This document shows, one piece after another, positions 49,201-59,420 of a stretch of 64,000 nucleotides of DNA (the first letter of the stretch is position 1; each line of letters begins with the position of its first letter). The stretch comes from Centroberyx gerrardi. Lineage: Eukaryota; Chordata; Actinopteri; Beryciformes; Berycidae. The translations under genes were made by a program, and so were the position numbers. The notes under the pieces were generated by a model. That model was not told the origin of the DNA. It saw only the letters and a program-made list of their open reading frames with translations, and ran no database searches. The stretch lies in contig NC_136010.1 in the NCBI RefSeq assembly GCF_048128805.1, forward strand, positions 18,418,980-18,482,979. The letters are read 5' to 3'.

Positions 49201-52200
49201 CTCTCACTGCTTCAGGCATCGCAGCGGCAGTCTGGAGTCTCAGCCTCAGCTAAGAAAAGACACAGACTCAGAGAAGCCGGTGTTTATCTTGTCACCAGCC
49301 CACCGCAGCAACAGCACAGAGGCCCTGGAGGATTGCTCCTCCTACACCAGTCAGTCTAGTCTGGACTACTGCAGCGCGGCCAACTCCCACTGCAGTACAC
49401 TGGACTCCCGAACGGCAAACATGCATCGTCTCCACAGGAGGGTGGAAGTGTATGGGAATACCGGGAGCATGCCCAACTTGGTCCAGCACCATTCTGGCTG
49501 TAGTTATGTATACGAGACCCCAGCACACTATGCACCCAGTGCCTACTACGTAGCCGGCTACCCCTGTCCGGACATGGAGCCTTACGCTAACGGTGCCTAT
49601 GTGTATGAGAACGAGGTCGAGGGCCACTACAACGTCAACCCCTCCTACCAAATGAATGGGTATCACGGACATGACAGATACAGGACCTACAGCAGCGACC
49701 GGACAGACGCTCTTTCCCAGAACCCCTACGCCACAATGAGGCCGCCGCGGAGCAGGCAGGGGCCCAGGAACGAGCTGCTGGCCAAGAGCATGCAGAAGGC
49801 CTTGGTGGCGGAGCATCTGAGGGGCTGGTACCACCGCTCCGGGGGGCAGAGGGAGGGAGGGAGAGGGGTGCTGGCTGGCTACGACTACGACAGCGGCTCG
49901 CAGCTCAGCCTGGGCTACCAGACCATGCCCGCTCCCTTCAGCCACTCCAGTCGTACCACCTCCTATTCCTCAGGTAAGGCACTGTCCTTGAGCACAAGCC
50001 AAGTTTATTTGTATAGCCTTTAAATGCAGTTGCAGTCTCAAAGGGCTTGACAATGCCCACGTTATGAAACAGTAAATGAAGCCGACACCCCCTCAACTTT
50101 AAACCCTCAATGAGAACAAGGAAAAACTCCCACGAAAACCTCAAGAAAAAAACTGGAGGAAACCTTGGGAGGGCTATTCAGACTCAATATTTCATTGTGC
50201 AATTTTATTTAGTCTCTTTAGAATTTTTCAACAAAGCAATATTTAATAAAATCTGCACTGCAAAAACTGACAAACTTGTTAAGTCATTTTATCTTGTATC
50301 CAGACTTATAAACCTTATTTTAGGATTTTTTTAAATTGCATTCATCTTACTGCACTGGCAGATTTTCAACAAATTTGGTAATATTACTTGTTTCAGGACA
50401 TTTACTTGGTAAAAGTGAAATTTTCTTGGAGGAAGTTTCTTGTTTCAAGATTTTCTTCTTTGTTTTATGATGATTTCTTGAAAGAAGTCATATTGGCATG
50501 TATTGAGTAAAATTTTTTGAATCCAGCAAGAATATCTGCCAGTGCAGTGAGATAATTTGACTAAAAATATCACAAAATAAACTTGATAGGTCTGGAAACC
50601 AGTTAAAATCACTGGACAGATTGTCATTTTTTGCAGTGTGATTTTGTTGTAGTGTAATGTAGGGTTACACATATATATCGGGCTGATGTTGGTCTTTTAT
50701 TAAACATAGGTTATCAGCCATGATAGTGTCATGTTGTTCGCTGCCGATATGCTGGAGGTTCCTCCCTGAACGCAGCTACATTATTTTCTCTGCACATTTT
50801 ATTTATTAATTGAATTGCTCAATTATGGTATTCCCCAACCATTGATTAGGTGTGGTGGGTCACCCTGCCTGAAGGAGCTGCTAAACCACTGAAGAGAATT
50901 TAATTAATATGGATTTCAATGGAGAGTTTTAGTGGCACATGATGGTCTAAATGCTGTTTCAGAGGTGTTTCCACAATGACAAGAATTAAATTCTAGGGGA
51001 AAAACAGAATACTTGTAATTTTTTGCCATGGAAATGGTAGAATTTAAAGGTAGTTTTGATCAGAAGAGGAACGCTGCATGGGCTTCAGACATGTTCATGT
51101 TCACTGGAGGTGCTCATTGGACATGTGGGGAGTCCATATGTAAAGGAAAAAAAGAGAAGAAAAAACCCAAGGCACTCTCCTCTGTATAAAGTTAAATCAG
51201 TTAAATCAGCCTCCAATTGCCTTGTCTGCCTGTCTAAACTACAGGGTCTCACTTAATGCCTGCCTATATTTTAGACAGGCAGACAATAGGAGGCTGATGG
51301 GAGAAGCAGTCTGTCTCTGTCTAATTATCTACACCTTCCTTTACAGAATTTAAAGGCAGTTGAATAATATACAAAATATTGGCTATTGACGACTTCAGTC
51401 TAAAAATATTGGTATTGCTATCGGCCTTCAAAAACCCATATCAGTCAACCTCTAGTGCAAATTTATAATTATGTGATGAAAATGTAAATTCTGCATGTAA
51501 AGTTGTGCAAATATCAGTATTGTAATAACATATTGCCATAATAATGCCGTTCTGTGAAGTGTAATTGTTTGTTTTGCAGTAGTGAACCAAGGGGTTGACG
51601 TTAAGGTGGACTAAAGAGTGTTTCCAATAACAACACTTATAGAATTACTACCGAGTTACACTCTGATATTAGCTGAGTGTTTTTTGCTCTTTCCTTGTTT
51701 GCAGTGTCCTCAGTGGCGAGCACAGGGAACTGGCGCAACCAGCTGGCAGTGGGCCTGTCGGAGTACGAAACGCCCGACACACCTCAGCACTCTCCCCACG
51801 GAGCTCCTGGTGCTCCGTACAGCCGCAGTCCCACACACAACAGGTGAGGACTTTGTCATTGGCCGGAGTTCACAAAACCTCCAAAATGAAGCTGTGGACG
51901 CAATGGGAAGGGAGTGAGAGTTTAGAACGATCACAGATGATCAGGGAGTCAAATAGCTCGCTGAATTTAATGATTAGTGGGATTTCAGATAGAATGCTGG
52001 TTGCTGTCTTACAGATATAGGTAGATACTAATGTTTTCTCCCTCCCGTGCTCAATGGCAGGTACACACAGGAATGCTATCCCTATTCCTTTTCATGCATG
52101 CCTGTGGCAGCAGTAATACGACTTGTTTGTGTCCTACTCTTCCTCTGAATGGTTTCTGCTAGAAAGGGATTTATCCTCATGTCGGCATGTTTTATTTTAC

Positions 52201-52437
52201 TCTTGTGTGACCTGAAACGAATGCTAAACTCCTAATAAATGGGGATGTGAGGATCTCCTTCCTTCCTTTCTTCCTTCCTTCCCTCCCTCCTAACTTGCTG
52301 TTAATGTGTGCAGATTTTCTCCAGAAAGCAAAGTGTCGAGGTCTGACACATTGCCTAACAAATCAGAGTCAGTTGAGGTGGTTGATGCTGTGGCCACTAG
52401 TACAGATGAACCATCAGACAACCATGCTAGCACTTAA
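40219..52437 (+). CDS. frmd4b: frmd4b, FERM domain-containing protein 4B, whole gene
   Basis: Scaffold protein (also called GRSP1) that binds the Arf exchange factor GRP1/cytohesin-3 and acts at cell junctions and the cortex. Twenty-two coding exons join in one frame (phases verified) to give 989 aa. Human is 1034 aa with a longer N terminus. FERM domain about 1-310, with [14 protein letters not shown] and [16 protein letters not shown] near its end. [16 protein letters not shown] through KLPKEYPL (about 363-412) is the cytohesin-binding coiled-coil region. The rest is Ser/Tyr-rich, with [13 protein letters not shown] and [21 protein letters not shown] and [17 protein letters not shown] favour 4B over the paralogue 4A, as does synteny. 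The first Met, [20 protein letters not shown], follows an acceptor directly, so an upstream exon must exist. The C terminus may be alternative (see 52975-53011). Confidence 0.95.
40552..40646 (+). CDS. frmd4b: frmd4b coding exon 2
   Basis: Residues 23-53, [20 protein letters not shown] to FADD; F1 lobe of FERM. Confidence 0.95.
40749..40841 (+). CDS. frmd4b: frmd4b coding exon 3
   Basis: Residues 54-84, [20 protein letters not shown] to LNFLV; FERM. The Asn codon is split across the preceding intron. Confidence 0.95.
41239..41323 (+). CDS. frmd4b: frmd4b coding exon 4
   Basis: Residues 85-113, [20 protein letters not shown] to AVYN; start of the FERM F2 lobe. Confidence 0.95.
41705..41761 (+). 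CDS. frmd4b: frmd4b coding exon 5
   Basis: Residues 114-132, [24 protein letters not shown]2 lobe. Confidence 0.93.
41858..41880 (+). CDS. frmd4b: frmd4b coding exon 6 (23-nt microexon)
   Basis: Only 23 nt, encoding EAKGDYT plus two bases. TCTCTAG precedes it and AAG|GTAAGA follows. It is needed to keep frame between exons 5 and 7, and the peptide matches human EAKGDYTSDEN. Confidence 0.93.
42778..42861 (+). CDS. frmd4b: frmd4b coding exon 7
   Basis: Residues 140-167, [20 protein letters not shown] to HPSLAY; FERM F2 lobe. Confidence 0.95.
43054..43119 (+). CDS. frmd4b: frmd4b coding exon 8
   Basis: Residues 168-189, [20 protein letters not shown] plus IV; end of the F2 lobe. Confidence 0.95.
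43240..43262. repeat. CT microsatellite
   Basis: Short CT run in the frmd4b intron after exon 8. Confidence 0.9.
43491..43548 (+). CDS. frmd4b: frmd4b coding exon 9
   Basis: Residues 190-209, [20 protein letters not shown]; start of the FERM F3 lobe. Confidence 0.95.
43635..43721 (+). CDS. frmd4b: frmd4b coding exon 10
   Basis: Residues 210-238, [20 protein letters not shown] to LKPRK; the most conserved F3 block, shared with FRMD4A. Confidence 0.97.
43722..45640 (+). other. frmd4b intron 10
   Basis: 1.9 kb with no exon recognised. It contains a perfect 11-bp stem hairpin at 45270-45303 and otherwise unremarkable AT-rich DNA. Confidence 0.6.
45641..45717 (+). CDS. frmd4b: frmd4b coding exon 11
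   Basis: Residues 239-263, [20 protein letters not shown] to NDPH; F3 lobe. Confidence 0.97.
45924..46062 (+). CDS. frmd4b: frmd4b coding exon 12
   Basis: Residues 264-310, [20 protein letters not shown] through [13 protein letters not shown]; end of the FERM domain. Confidence 0.97.
46160..46301 (+). CDS. frmd4b: frmd4b coding exon 13
   Basis: Residues 311-357, [20 protein letters not shown] to SNGSLVST; linker after FERM. Confidence 0.95.
46588..46721 (+). CDS. frmd4b: frmd4b coding exon 14
   Basis: Residues 358-402, [20 protein letters not shown] through KICLREA; coiled coil of the cytohesin-binding region. Confidence 0.95.
46913..47029 (+). CDS. frmd4b: frmd4b coding exon 15
   Basis: Residues 403-441, [20 protein letters not shown] to DLFPYNE. 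The donor GAG|GTCTGT is weak at position +3. Confidence 0.93.
47421..47649 (+). CDS. frmd4b: frmd4b coding exon 16
   Basis: Residues 442-517, [20 protein letters not shown] through [13 protein letters not shown] basic KKKRRRN stretch may serve as a localisation signal. Confidence 0.96.
47763..47816 (+). CDS. frmd4b: frmd4b coding exon 17
   Basis: Residues 518-535, [18 protein letters not shown]; phase 1 at both ends. Confidence 0.9.
47967..48114 (+). CDS. frmd4b: frmd4b coding exon 18
   Basis: Residues 536-584, [20 protein letters not shown] to HHHKNLS; a disordered, Ser/Arg-rich part. Confidence 0.9.
48343..48510 (+). CDS. frmd4b: frmd4b coding exon 19
   Basis: Residues 585-640, with [20 protein letters not shown] and [14 protein letters not shown], matching human [13 protein letters not shown] and [10 protein letters not shown]. 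Confidence 0.93.
48601..48663 (+). repeat. 22-bp minisatellite
   Basis: Nearly three exact copies of a 22-bp C-rich unit (AACCCCCACCCTCAACCTAC plus CC), 90 bp after frmd4b exon 19. Confidence 0.95.
48689..49090. mobile_element. hAT-like non-autonomous transposon with 8-bp target duplication
   Basis: 402 bp with TIRs TAGGGATGGGACGATAT at the left, mirrored at the right (reverse complement TAGGGATGGGACGATATATA). Flanks are CTGACAAT (48681-48688) and CTGACAGT (49091-49098), seven of eight equal, the duplication length of hAT elements. Internal CACGATACG words repeat in both halves. No transposase ORF. Confidence 0.85.
49189..49973 (+). CDS. frmd4b: frmd4b coding exon 20 (large)
   Basis: 785 bp, residues 641-902. 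Blocks shared with human: [83 protein letters not shown]. Probably disordered, with many Tyr and Ser. A long antisense ORF here is only a shadow. Confidence 0.95.
50256..50638. mobile_element. TIR element with CACTGCAAAAA ends
   Basis: 383 bp; left CACTGCAAAAACTGACA, right (reverse complement) CACTGCAAAAAATGACA. This is a common teleost MITE terminus. Flanking duplications are unclear. Confidence 0.7.
50660..51454. mobile_element. old hAT-like repeat with degraded ends
   Basis: Left TAGGGTTACACATATATATC, right (reverse complement) TAGAGGTTGACTGATATGGG with CGGCCGATA-type words inward (AAGGCCGATAGC). Flanks GTGTAATG (50652-50659) and GTGCAAAT (51455-51462) may be a decayed 8-bp duplication. 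An imperfect hairpin lies at 51207-51297. Confidence 0.5.
51705..51843 (+). CDS. frmd4b: frmd4b coding exon 21
   Basis: Residues 903-948, [20 protein letters not shown] to SRSPTHN; matches human GNWRTQLTIGLSDYETP. Confidence 0.94.
52256..52290. repeat. CCTT-rich simple repeat
   Basis: Polypyrimidine tract of CCTT units just upstream of the acceptor of frmd4b exon 22. Confidence 0.85.
52314..52437 (+). CDS. frmd4b: frmd4b coding exon 22 with stop
   Basis: Encodes [20 protein letters not shown] through SDNHAST and a TAA stop (residues 949-989). A donor-like AAGG|GTGAGA follows two bases after the stop, so this may be the penultimate exon of the mRNA. Confidence 0.8.
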
Positions 52438-52974
52438 GGGTGAGATGAAACGCAGCGGGCTGCTTTGTGTCGTACTGCCAATCATCTTTATTTTGAGATC
52501 CCATCTTTATTAGTGTGTCACCTCTGTAGCACTCATCGTTTAATCAGATCTACCTTATGTTTTTTTTGTTTCAAATCCACAGTTTCATATTGTGATCTGC
52601 TGGTTTCATACTGCTTTGCCATCAATGAAATGAAATTATTTTCCAGGCGTGTCTTTTTTTTTTGTGTTTGCTCAAAATCTTTTCAGTCCTCACCTTGATG
52701 ATCTGTTTAGCATCTGAAGTACCGCAAGACAAAGACATATTTGAGTGTATCTGTCACATGATTAGAAAGTAGAAAAAAGCAAGTTCCCATTTATCATTTG
52801 AAGCCCAAGTCACATGCTATGCTTCACAATATGTGTGTTCATTTGTGTATCGCATTTCCATATTCATGCTTAAATCAAAAGCCGCTCCAGCATAAGATTC
52901 AATCATGTGTTGCCTTATTCTTATACAGCTGAACTACCTCTGACTGAAATATTCTTGTGTCACTACCTGAACAG

Positions 52975-53011
52975 ATTCCACCTGGACGGAAGCTACATGA
53001 GCATCCGCTGA
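52975..53011 (+). CDS. frmd4b: frmd4b alternative last coding exon
   Basis: After a GAACAG acceptor, a phase-2 join from exon 21 would encode RFHLDGSYMSIR and a TGA stop (960-aa protein). If exon 22 is included instead, this segment would be 3' UTR. The poly(A) signal at 53895 is downstream of it. Confidence 0.45.
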
Positions 53012-53894
53012 AGAGGACCAAACCAAACATTGGCAGAAATAACGCCATAGCCAGTTAGCACATGAAGGGGATGGTGAAGTTGAAACAGAGGCCGTTGTAC
53101 ACTAATTTCTTGCTGCCATAACTCCAAGTCTCGGAAGACGCTCTGCCTGTTAAGTCGGGGCAGAGATGCAGACCTCATGTGGAAGTAACCTCTGAACACA
53201 ACGATGACACTCTTGAATGACTTTCCCATGTGCCTTGGATTGGATGGATTGTACAGGCAGATGAGAATGCGGAAAAAGTCACAAAATATAAAGTGTTGCG
53301 CAGCCGTTCTGGATTCAGACCCTATTGTGTATTAAGAAGGAAAAGAAGCAACACTCCACACATTTGTACTGTAGTTGGTGAATCCAGCTAACTGTATTTT
53401 AAGAACTAGCTATTGCCTTATACAAAATGCTAGGTGATAGGATAAAAATGATTTTCACTACCCTCATCTCAGTAAAGTATGATAAAAAAAAAAAAAAATG
53501 TTTTGAACATAACATCCAAAGTTGAATACAAAGGTTGAAAATGTTCACAAATGACATGATAAAAAATGAATCTATCATTCATTGCAGCAGACTGTGTATT
53601 CGACGAATTTAGATTTCTTCCTTTCTCTAACCTTTGAATCAGATTGTATGTATTTGTCAATATTGTTTATAGAACCATTTGTCTTTGTTAGTGCCGTAAT
53701 GTGTTTTAAAATGCATGTTGAGAATATCAATTTTTGATAAGAACTTCAGCCTTTTTATATTAATGTAAGACCACCACTGCCCTGAAACCATATTCATTTT
53801 GTCATTTGTTTTCTCACATATTTGTACAGTCAGTGTGTAGTTATATGTTGTTAGGCGTTGTCATAAAATATTTTCCATTCGGAACAAGGACATG

Positions 53895-53900
53895 AATAAA
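53895..53900 (+). terminator. frmd4b: frmd4b poly(A) signal
   Basis: AATAAA, the first good signal after the last frmd4b exon, implying a terminal exon of about 940 nt. Confidence 0.6.
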
Positions 53901-53920
53901 TACTTGTGTGACACACACAC

Positions 53921-54590
53921 ATGCATGTTGTGTAATTCATTTAGGGGTCATGTGTCGTTGGTAATCAACAAGTTCAAATTTAGTTTTAGTATACTTGAAT
54001 ATAAACATGAGTTTTTATAAATATGTTTTCTTTTACAGTATACAACTAAAAGCGTACTTTCAATGTGCCAATTGAAAAATATTTCCAAGAACTATGTATC
54101 AGACTGCTTTGCATTATGATCTACAAAAGTCATATGGAAAAAAAAACTCCTTTCCCGTTCCCCTCAAGGCAGATCACTCCTTCTGGCTTTGTCTCAACTG
54201 TTTGTTGTTGTGCAGCACTTCAGAGACTAGAGTCTTCCAGGGAACTCTGGGAGATTGGGTGGAGCTCTGTGTGAAGTGGAGGCTTCACCCCTTCCCAGCC
54301 AGGCCCGTGAAAGCAGTGCACCTGCTGCTGTCAATCCCACACTTTTCCTTTGCCCAAAGCAACTGTCATCCAGAAAGATCATGATGGCCGGGCCAGCTGA
54401 GAGAAGTGGCTGAAAAAAGAATGTTAGCATGTCTTGCCCCTGCTTGTGCCTTAAATATCTTCCATGCAATTCTGAGGGTTTAATTTTAGACCGTACATGA
54501 GGCAGGAACAAGCCGCTTACTAGCTGAGAGTCAAAGTCAGAAGCTGTCCACTCAGCCACAGAAATATTGTTTTCCTTTTGATATCAACAG
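53921..54590 (+). other. lmod3 upstream region
   Basis: Short gap between frmd4b and lmod3. A polypyrimidine tract and CAACAG at 54590 suggest a 5' UTR acceptor, so lmod3 probably starts with a noncoding exon in this gap. Confidence 0.4.
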
Positions 54591-54615
54591 AAGCAAGAAG
54601 CTACACAGCGCAAAT

Positions 54616-54903
54616 ATGTCAAACGGTAGAGACACAGAGGATATCAATGAAGAAGACATTGATGAAGATGAACTGCTTGCTATGCTTTCGCCTGAGGAGC
54701 TCATGGAGCTCCAGAGCGAGATGGATGTTATTATTGCCCCAGATGAGAGAGTACCGGTGGGACAGAGACAAAAGGACCAGACAGAGAAGCCTCCTACGGG
54801 GACGTTCGACCACCGGTCCCTGGTCGATTACCTCTACTGGGAGAAAGAGTCCAAACGTATGCTTGAGGAGGAGAGGGTGCCTGCTACTCTGCTGCCCAGT
54901 GAG
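54616..54903 (+). CDS. lmod3: lmod3 exon 1 (coding)
   Basis: 96 codons, [20 protein letters not shown] to PATLLPSE; the donor is GTGAG|GTAAGA. The start context AAATATGTC is weak, but the peptide matches human LMOD3 from the start. Confidence 0.96.
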
Positions 54904-56995
54904 GTAAGAAGACACTCAAACCTCTATGTCCAGATCAATCTAGAATATTGAATAGATACTTTTAAAATTCTAAAATTTGTAATTATGAAATGTCACACCG
55001 AAAATATGTTGTCTTCGATCAACAGCCTTCCATTTTAAAATGTTTGTAATAGCAGAACGTTAACCTTGATGTTATTCTGATTTGTCTTCATCAGAAAACT
55101 TTGAGAGATGAAGCTGAGAAGAAAGAAAAAGAAGAAAATGCTGAAGATGTGGAATATGTGTATGAAGTGATAGAAGAAGTCATTGAGGAGGAAGCTGTGG
55201 ATGGTGTTGAAGGAGAGGAAATTATAGAGGAGATAATTGAGGAGATAATTGAAGAGGTTGAGGAGGAGGAGGAAGAGGAGGAGGAAGAGGAGAAAGGGAA
55301 GGGAGTAGATGTGGAAGATAAGAAAGAGGTAAAACTACCTGTGAACATAGATAAACATGAAAATCTAGAAGAAAATCTAGATCCTTCAAATAACAACACA
55401 GAAGAAGTACCAAGTAACACAACCAACAACAGTCAGCCCACTTCAGATGTAAAGGAGATGAAAGAGATTGAGAGCTTAGCCCCAGAACACAACACATCAC
55501 ACATTCAAGAGAAAGAGGAAGTTAAGACTACAGACTCTTCCCTTCTCAGCGGATCAAACCCTGCTCTCGAGGAGCCTAAGGTAGATGAAACCATTGAAAA
55601 GCTCCCAGAAAAAGAAGAGAGGAAAATAAACAAATTGAAAATACCAAAGCTGGCATTCGGTGGCCTTAAAATGACATCGAGACCCTCGGGAAATGAGACA
55701 AACCTGGATTCGACGCTTGACAAGATCCGCAAAAACCACCCCTCCATCACCGAGGTGAATCTCAACAACATAGAAAACATTCCCAAAGAGATGCTCTTGG
55801 ACTACGTCAATGCCTTGAAGAAGAACAAGCATGTGAAAACCTTCAGCATAGCCAACACTGGCGTAGATGAAAACATAGCTTTCAACCTGGCCAACATGCT
55901 ACGAGAGAATCGCAGCATTACTACTCTGAACATTGAGTCCAACTTTGTAACAGGGAAGGGCATTGTTGCCATCATACGCTGCCTCCAGTTCAACGAGACT
56001 CTCACGGAGCTGCGCTTCCATAACCAGAGGCACATGCTGGGTCACCATGCGGAGATGGAGATCTCACGCCTGCTCAAGGCCAACAACACCCTCTTGAAGA
56101 TGGGCTACCACTTTGAGCAGCCGGGGCCCAGGATGGTGGTGACCAACCTCCTGACCAGGAACCTCGACCGCCAGAGACAGCTGAGGAAGGAGGAGCAGAA
56201 GCAGCAGCAACTGAAGGAGCAGAAGGAGGTGATGCAGATGTATGAGAACAGTCTAAACCTGCCTCCCGGTTTGCTGGAGATGCTGGGGTACATACCCCCC
56301 TTAGAACTCTTGCAGAAGCACGGTCTCGTCCCGCCCTCCGCAGACCTGAGCTCTCTACCTCAAGAACACCAGCAGACAGAAACCCCGCAGCCTCAAAAGC
56401 AGCTCAAACGCACTTTGAACAACAGCATTCCAAAGCCGCCGAGCGCTGAACCAGCAAACTCATTAAAGGAGGTCCAGCTGAAGAGGACTCCCAAGAAACG
56501 GGACCCTTTCCTGGACCTGGACCCGAGGGAAGACAGGAGACCAGAGCGGGCCAGTTTCCAGCTGAGGAAGACTCCCAGAGTGAAGGACACAGGCAGTGAA
56601 GAGATGGAAGATGAGAGAGCCAACCTGAAGGATATGATTAAGACTTTGAAGCCTGTCCCTCGCAGACGAGAGCCAGCAAAGGTTGACCTCACACCCCGCG
56701 ATCATCTCCTGAACGAGATCAAACTGAGCAACGTGGCCTATCTCAAATCTGTAAGTATTTTAGAATCTCAAAACAGTCAAAATGTTACTGTTGACCATGT
56801 TAACAGCTTTGAAAACTGAACAACTCAAGACCTTTTAATTGCCTTACTGCCTATGACGTGTTTCTAGGCTTTCTTAAATGATTTTATATGATGTATACTT
56901 GAATCCAAGCCATCTGATTTATTCGTTGCCTTTGTTACTGCTTGTAGGTGCCGCTCCCTAAAGTACTGGAATCAAGTGAAACCAGTCTCTTCTGA
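54616..56995 (+). CDS. lmod3: lmod3, leiomodin-3, whole gene
   Basis: Actin filament nucleator of striated muscle thin filaments; loss in humans causes nemaline myopathy. Exons 54616-54903, 55095-56750 and 56948-56995 give 663 aa (human 560). In order: tropomodulin-like N terminus with [20 protein letters not shown] and [20 protein letters not shown] (tropomyosin- and actin-binding), an acidic linker (about 97-270) with repeated IIEE and a run of 11 Glu near 152-162, leucine-rich-repeat actin-binding domain from about 300 to 460 ([40 protein letters not shown]), basic coiled stretch [14 protein letters not shown], Pro-rich linker, and a C-terminal WH2 motif ([17 protein letters not shown]). 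The longer acidic linker explains the extra length. Confidence 0.97.
55095..56750 (+). CDS. lmod3: lmod3 exon 2 (large)
   Basis: 552 codons holding the acidic linker, the LRR domain and most of the C-terminal extension. It ends inside the WH2 motif, YLKS|VPLPK. Confidence 0.97.
56948..56995 (+). CDS. lmod3: lmod3 exon 3
   Basis: [15 protein letters not shown] and TGA after a TTGTAG acceptor. Human ends VQLPKELA. Reading through the donor instead would add an unrelated tail. Confidence 0.93.
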   Translation: MPLPKVLESSETSLF

Positions 56996-57245
56996 GAAAG
57001 AAGTCTACAACTCCAGCTGTGTTTGTTCATCATAATTTCCTCATCAGACTTGTATATTTTCCTGCTTGTCAGTATTTCTTTCTGACCAGGCAGTTTGTGT
57101 GGTTTGAAATGTTTGGAAATTGGCACTCCGATACTACTGTAATTAATTGCACAAAATAAGAGTGAATTAGTTTGTCATTAAGTATTGACTGATTCTTGTT
57201 GTAATATTATCTTACTAACTGCTGTTTTCTTTGGTAAGTAACAAT

Positions 57246-57251
57246 AATAAA
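57246..57251 (+). terminator. lmod3: lmod3 poly(A) signal
   Basis: AATAAA about 250 nt after the stop codon. Confidence 0.65.
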
Positions 57252-58950
57252 GGCTAACAAGTGTTCACTGCTAAAACACCATATATCCATTTTTAAATTA
57301 AAAATAATTAGCCTACCTGTAGTTCATCATTTAATATATCTAAAATATAGAGGATCTGTTTGTTAGAAATTTTGTCATTTTTTCCACAAACGACTTAAAT
57401 TACCTAGTATCCTCCAAAAAGTATCAAAATTTGTTTCAATTTTGTTCTATCAATTGTTTTGTAAGAGTAGGATCACTCTTTTTTAATTGGTGGATATTTC
57501 ATTTTAGGGCAGGACTGTTCCATATGTTTGCATTTTGCTATAAAAGTCTTCCACTCTTTGCCTGGGAATTCTTGTTAAAATGGTATAGCCCTCTATAGTG
57601 CTGCTGTCAGTTTCAAACTAGAAAATGCATCCCCACAAAATCATCCTGGCAAGTCTCAGTCACTTTGCCATTTTTCTAATTGATTCTCAGTGGAGCTGTG
57701 CAGATATGGAGTGAGAAACTTACTCACTTGTTTTTGGCAAAAGGAGACATTTTCATATGTTCAGTAATATAAACTAAGCTTTGGTTGGGCATTGGCATCA
57801 CATATTAGAATCCTGAAAAATTAAAATGTCGGATAATTAGAATTCTGGATGGATTTTACATGAATAGCCTACATGATTCACAGAATAATATAAGCTAAGC
57901 AAGTCAGACCAGCTCATACATTTTGGGATAAAAGAGTCCACAGTACATCTGTGTTCACACTGACACTTGATTGGAACAAGACTTTGCTTCATAAACCAGG
58001 TTAACTTTATTATCATAGTGGACAGCAGTGTTTCGCTTCCAGTTCTGTGGTTTCATCATCACTACTCAAAAATGAAAAAACAAGTCACATAAAAACATAG
58101 ATAATATGGCATCCATATAGATTCTATATTATATATTCTCTCCAAACCGCCATTTGTGAAATTAGCATGCACAAATTGCAGTTAATGTGCATGTGTTAGA
58201 AGCAAGAGGAAACAACTGCACTTACTATCAGGAATAGCAATACAAAATGTACACTGATAACATTACAGATTACCTTTTGCTTTTTTAGAAGGGAACGGAG
58301 GATTAGATGCCAATAGAAAATAATAAAATATCATGGGGAAATTATAGTTCAGTATTTACTAGTGAAAGGGGTTAGAAAAATGTATTCATCAAATTCTGTT
58401 GATAAATAAATTTGTCTTAGTGCCAAATTATGTGCTGTGAAAATTGCAGCCATTTATAGTTTCTGCATGCTCTATTATGAAAATAAGACACATCAAAAAA
58501 TAAAAATAAAAAACAAAACAAAAACAAGACGTGTACACACCATGACATAATATTCAAACAATAAAGCTGCACTTGCCATTCATTTTTCAATATTGCATAG
58601 CTGTGATCAGAGGGTATTTACTCAGGCCAACCTGCATGGTCAGGAACCATCTGCATAAACCTTAAGAAGGACAGGAGTACCCAGAATCTAGGACTATCAC
58701 TCAGGCCACATATCGACTCCAGAGGCAAACTGGTCTCAGTTCAGAAGGGACAAGATGGGAGTTATTGCTGTTTCATAAGCAATTAATGGTTTAATTAAGA
58801 ATCTGGCTCTACTTGGTGAGAAGGAAATAATATGTGTTTGTTTTGAGGTAGCAAACTGAACAGATCTGATTTTTTATTTTTAGTACAAACACATTCGTAA
58901 TCTTTTCAAGCTGCGGTGCACTTATATCTAATTGCATCATGGTGCAATAA
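57252..58950. other. tail-to-tail gap between lmod3 and arl6ip5
   Basis: AT-rich DNA between convergent genes; nothing recognised. It may include distal arl6ip5 3' UTR. Confidence 0.5.
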
Positions 58951-58972
58951 ATGTTGCATTCTGACATGCAGC

Positions 58973-58978
58973 TTTATT
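58973..58978 (-). terminator. arl6ip5: candidate arl6ip5 poly(A) signal
   Basis: TTTATT on plus (AATAAA on minus), about 440 nt after the arl6ip5 stop. Confidence 0.45.
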
Positions 58979-59420
58979 TTGCTGAAATAAACAGTTTCTG
59001 GAAGTCATCATAAAGAACAAAGTACACTGTCAGCAATTGAGAGAAATGCAGCTCAACAATGGAAATATGTATTGGGTTTGGTTTAGCAACATTTTTTGGA
59101 CAGAGTACACAGGAATGCTCGAACCTTTGGTAACTGTGCCCAGTGCCTCGCAACATCCAATCCACACAGTGATTGTGCAAATCTTGTTATAATCTTGTTG
59201 TTGTAAACCACTCTATATACTTTAGATAGGGTGAATTAACACAAATGTACAAGAGAACAAAGTAAAATAAAAAAGCGAAATCGGGTCTGGGTGATAAGTA
59301 CGGGAATGAAAACATCAATAATTTTATAGGAGTGATAAGAACTTGACACTTGGGATGGTGCTACAGAAATATCAATCCATACTGTATGAGGCTGACATCC
59401 CCTGGCACACACTCGGACCC

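Noticed and set aside
49292-49945. 217-residue minus-strand ORF
   Set aside because: Antisense shadow of the large frmd4b exon 20.
51207-51297. Imperfect inverted repeat with GTCTGCCTGTCTAAA arms
   Set aside because: Interrupted arms inside an older transposon remnant; best explained by that element, not as an RNA gene.
55091-55429. Ser-rich minus-strand ORF
   Set aside because: Antisense of the Glu-rich lmod3 linker.
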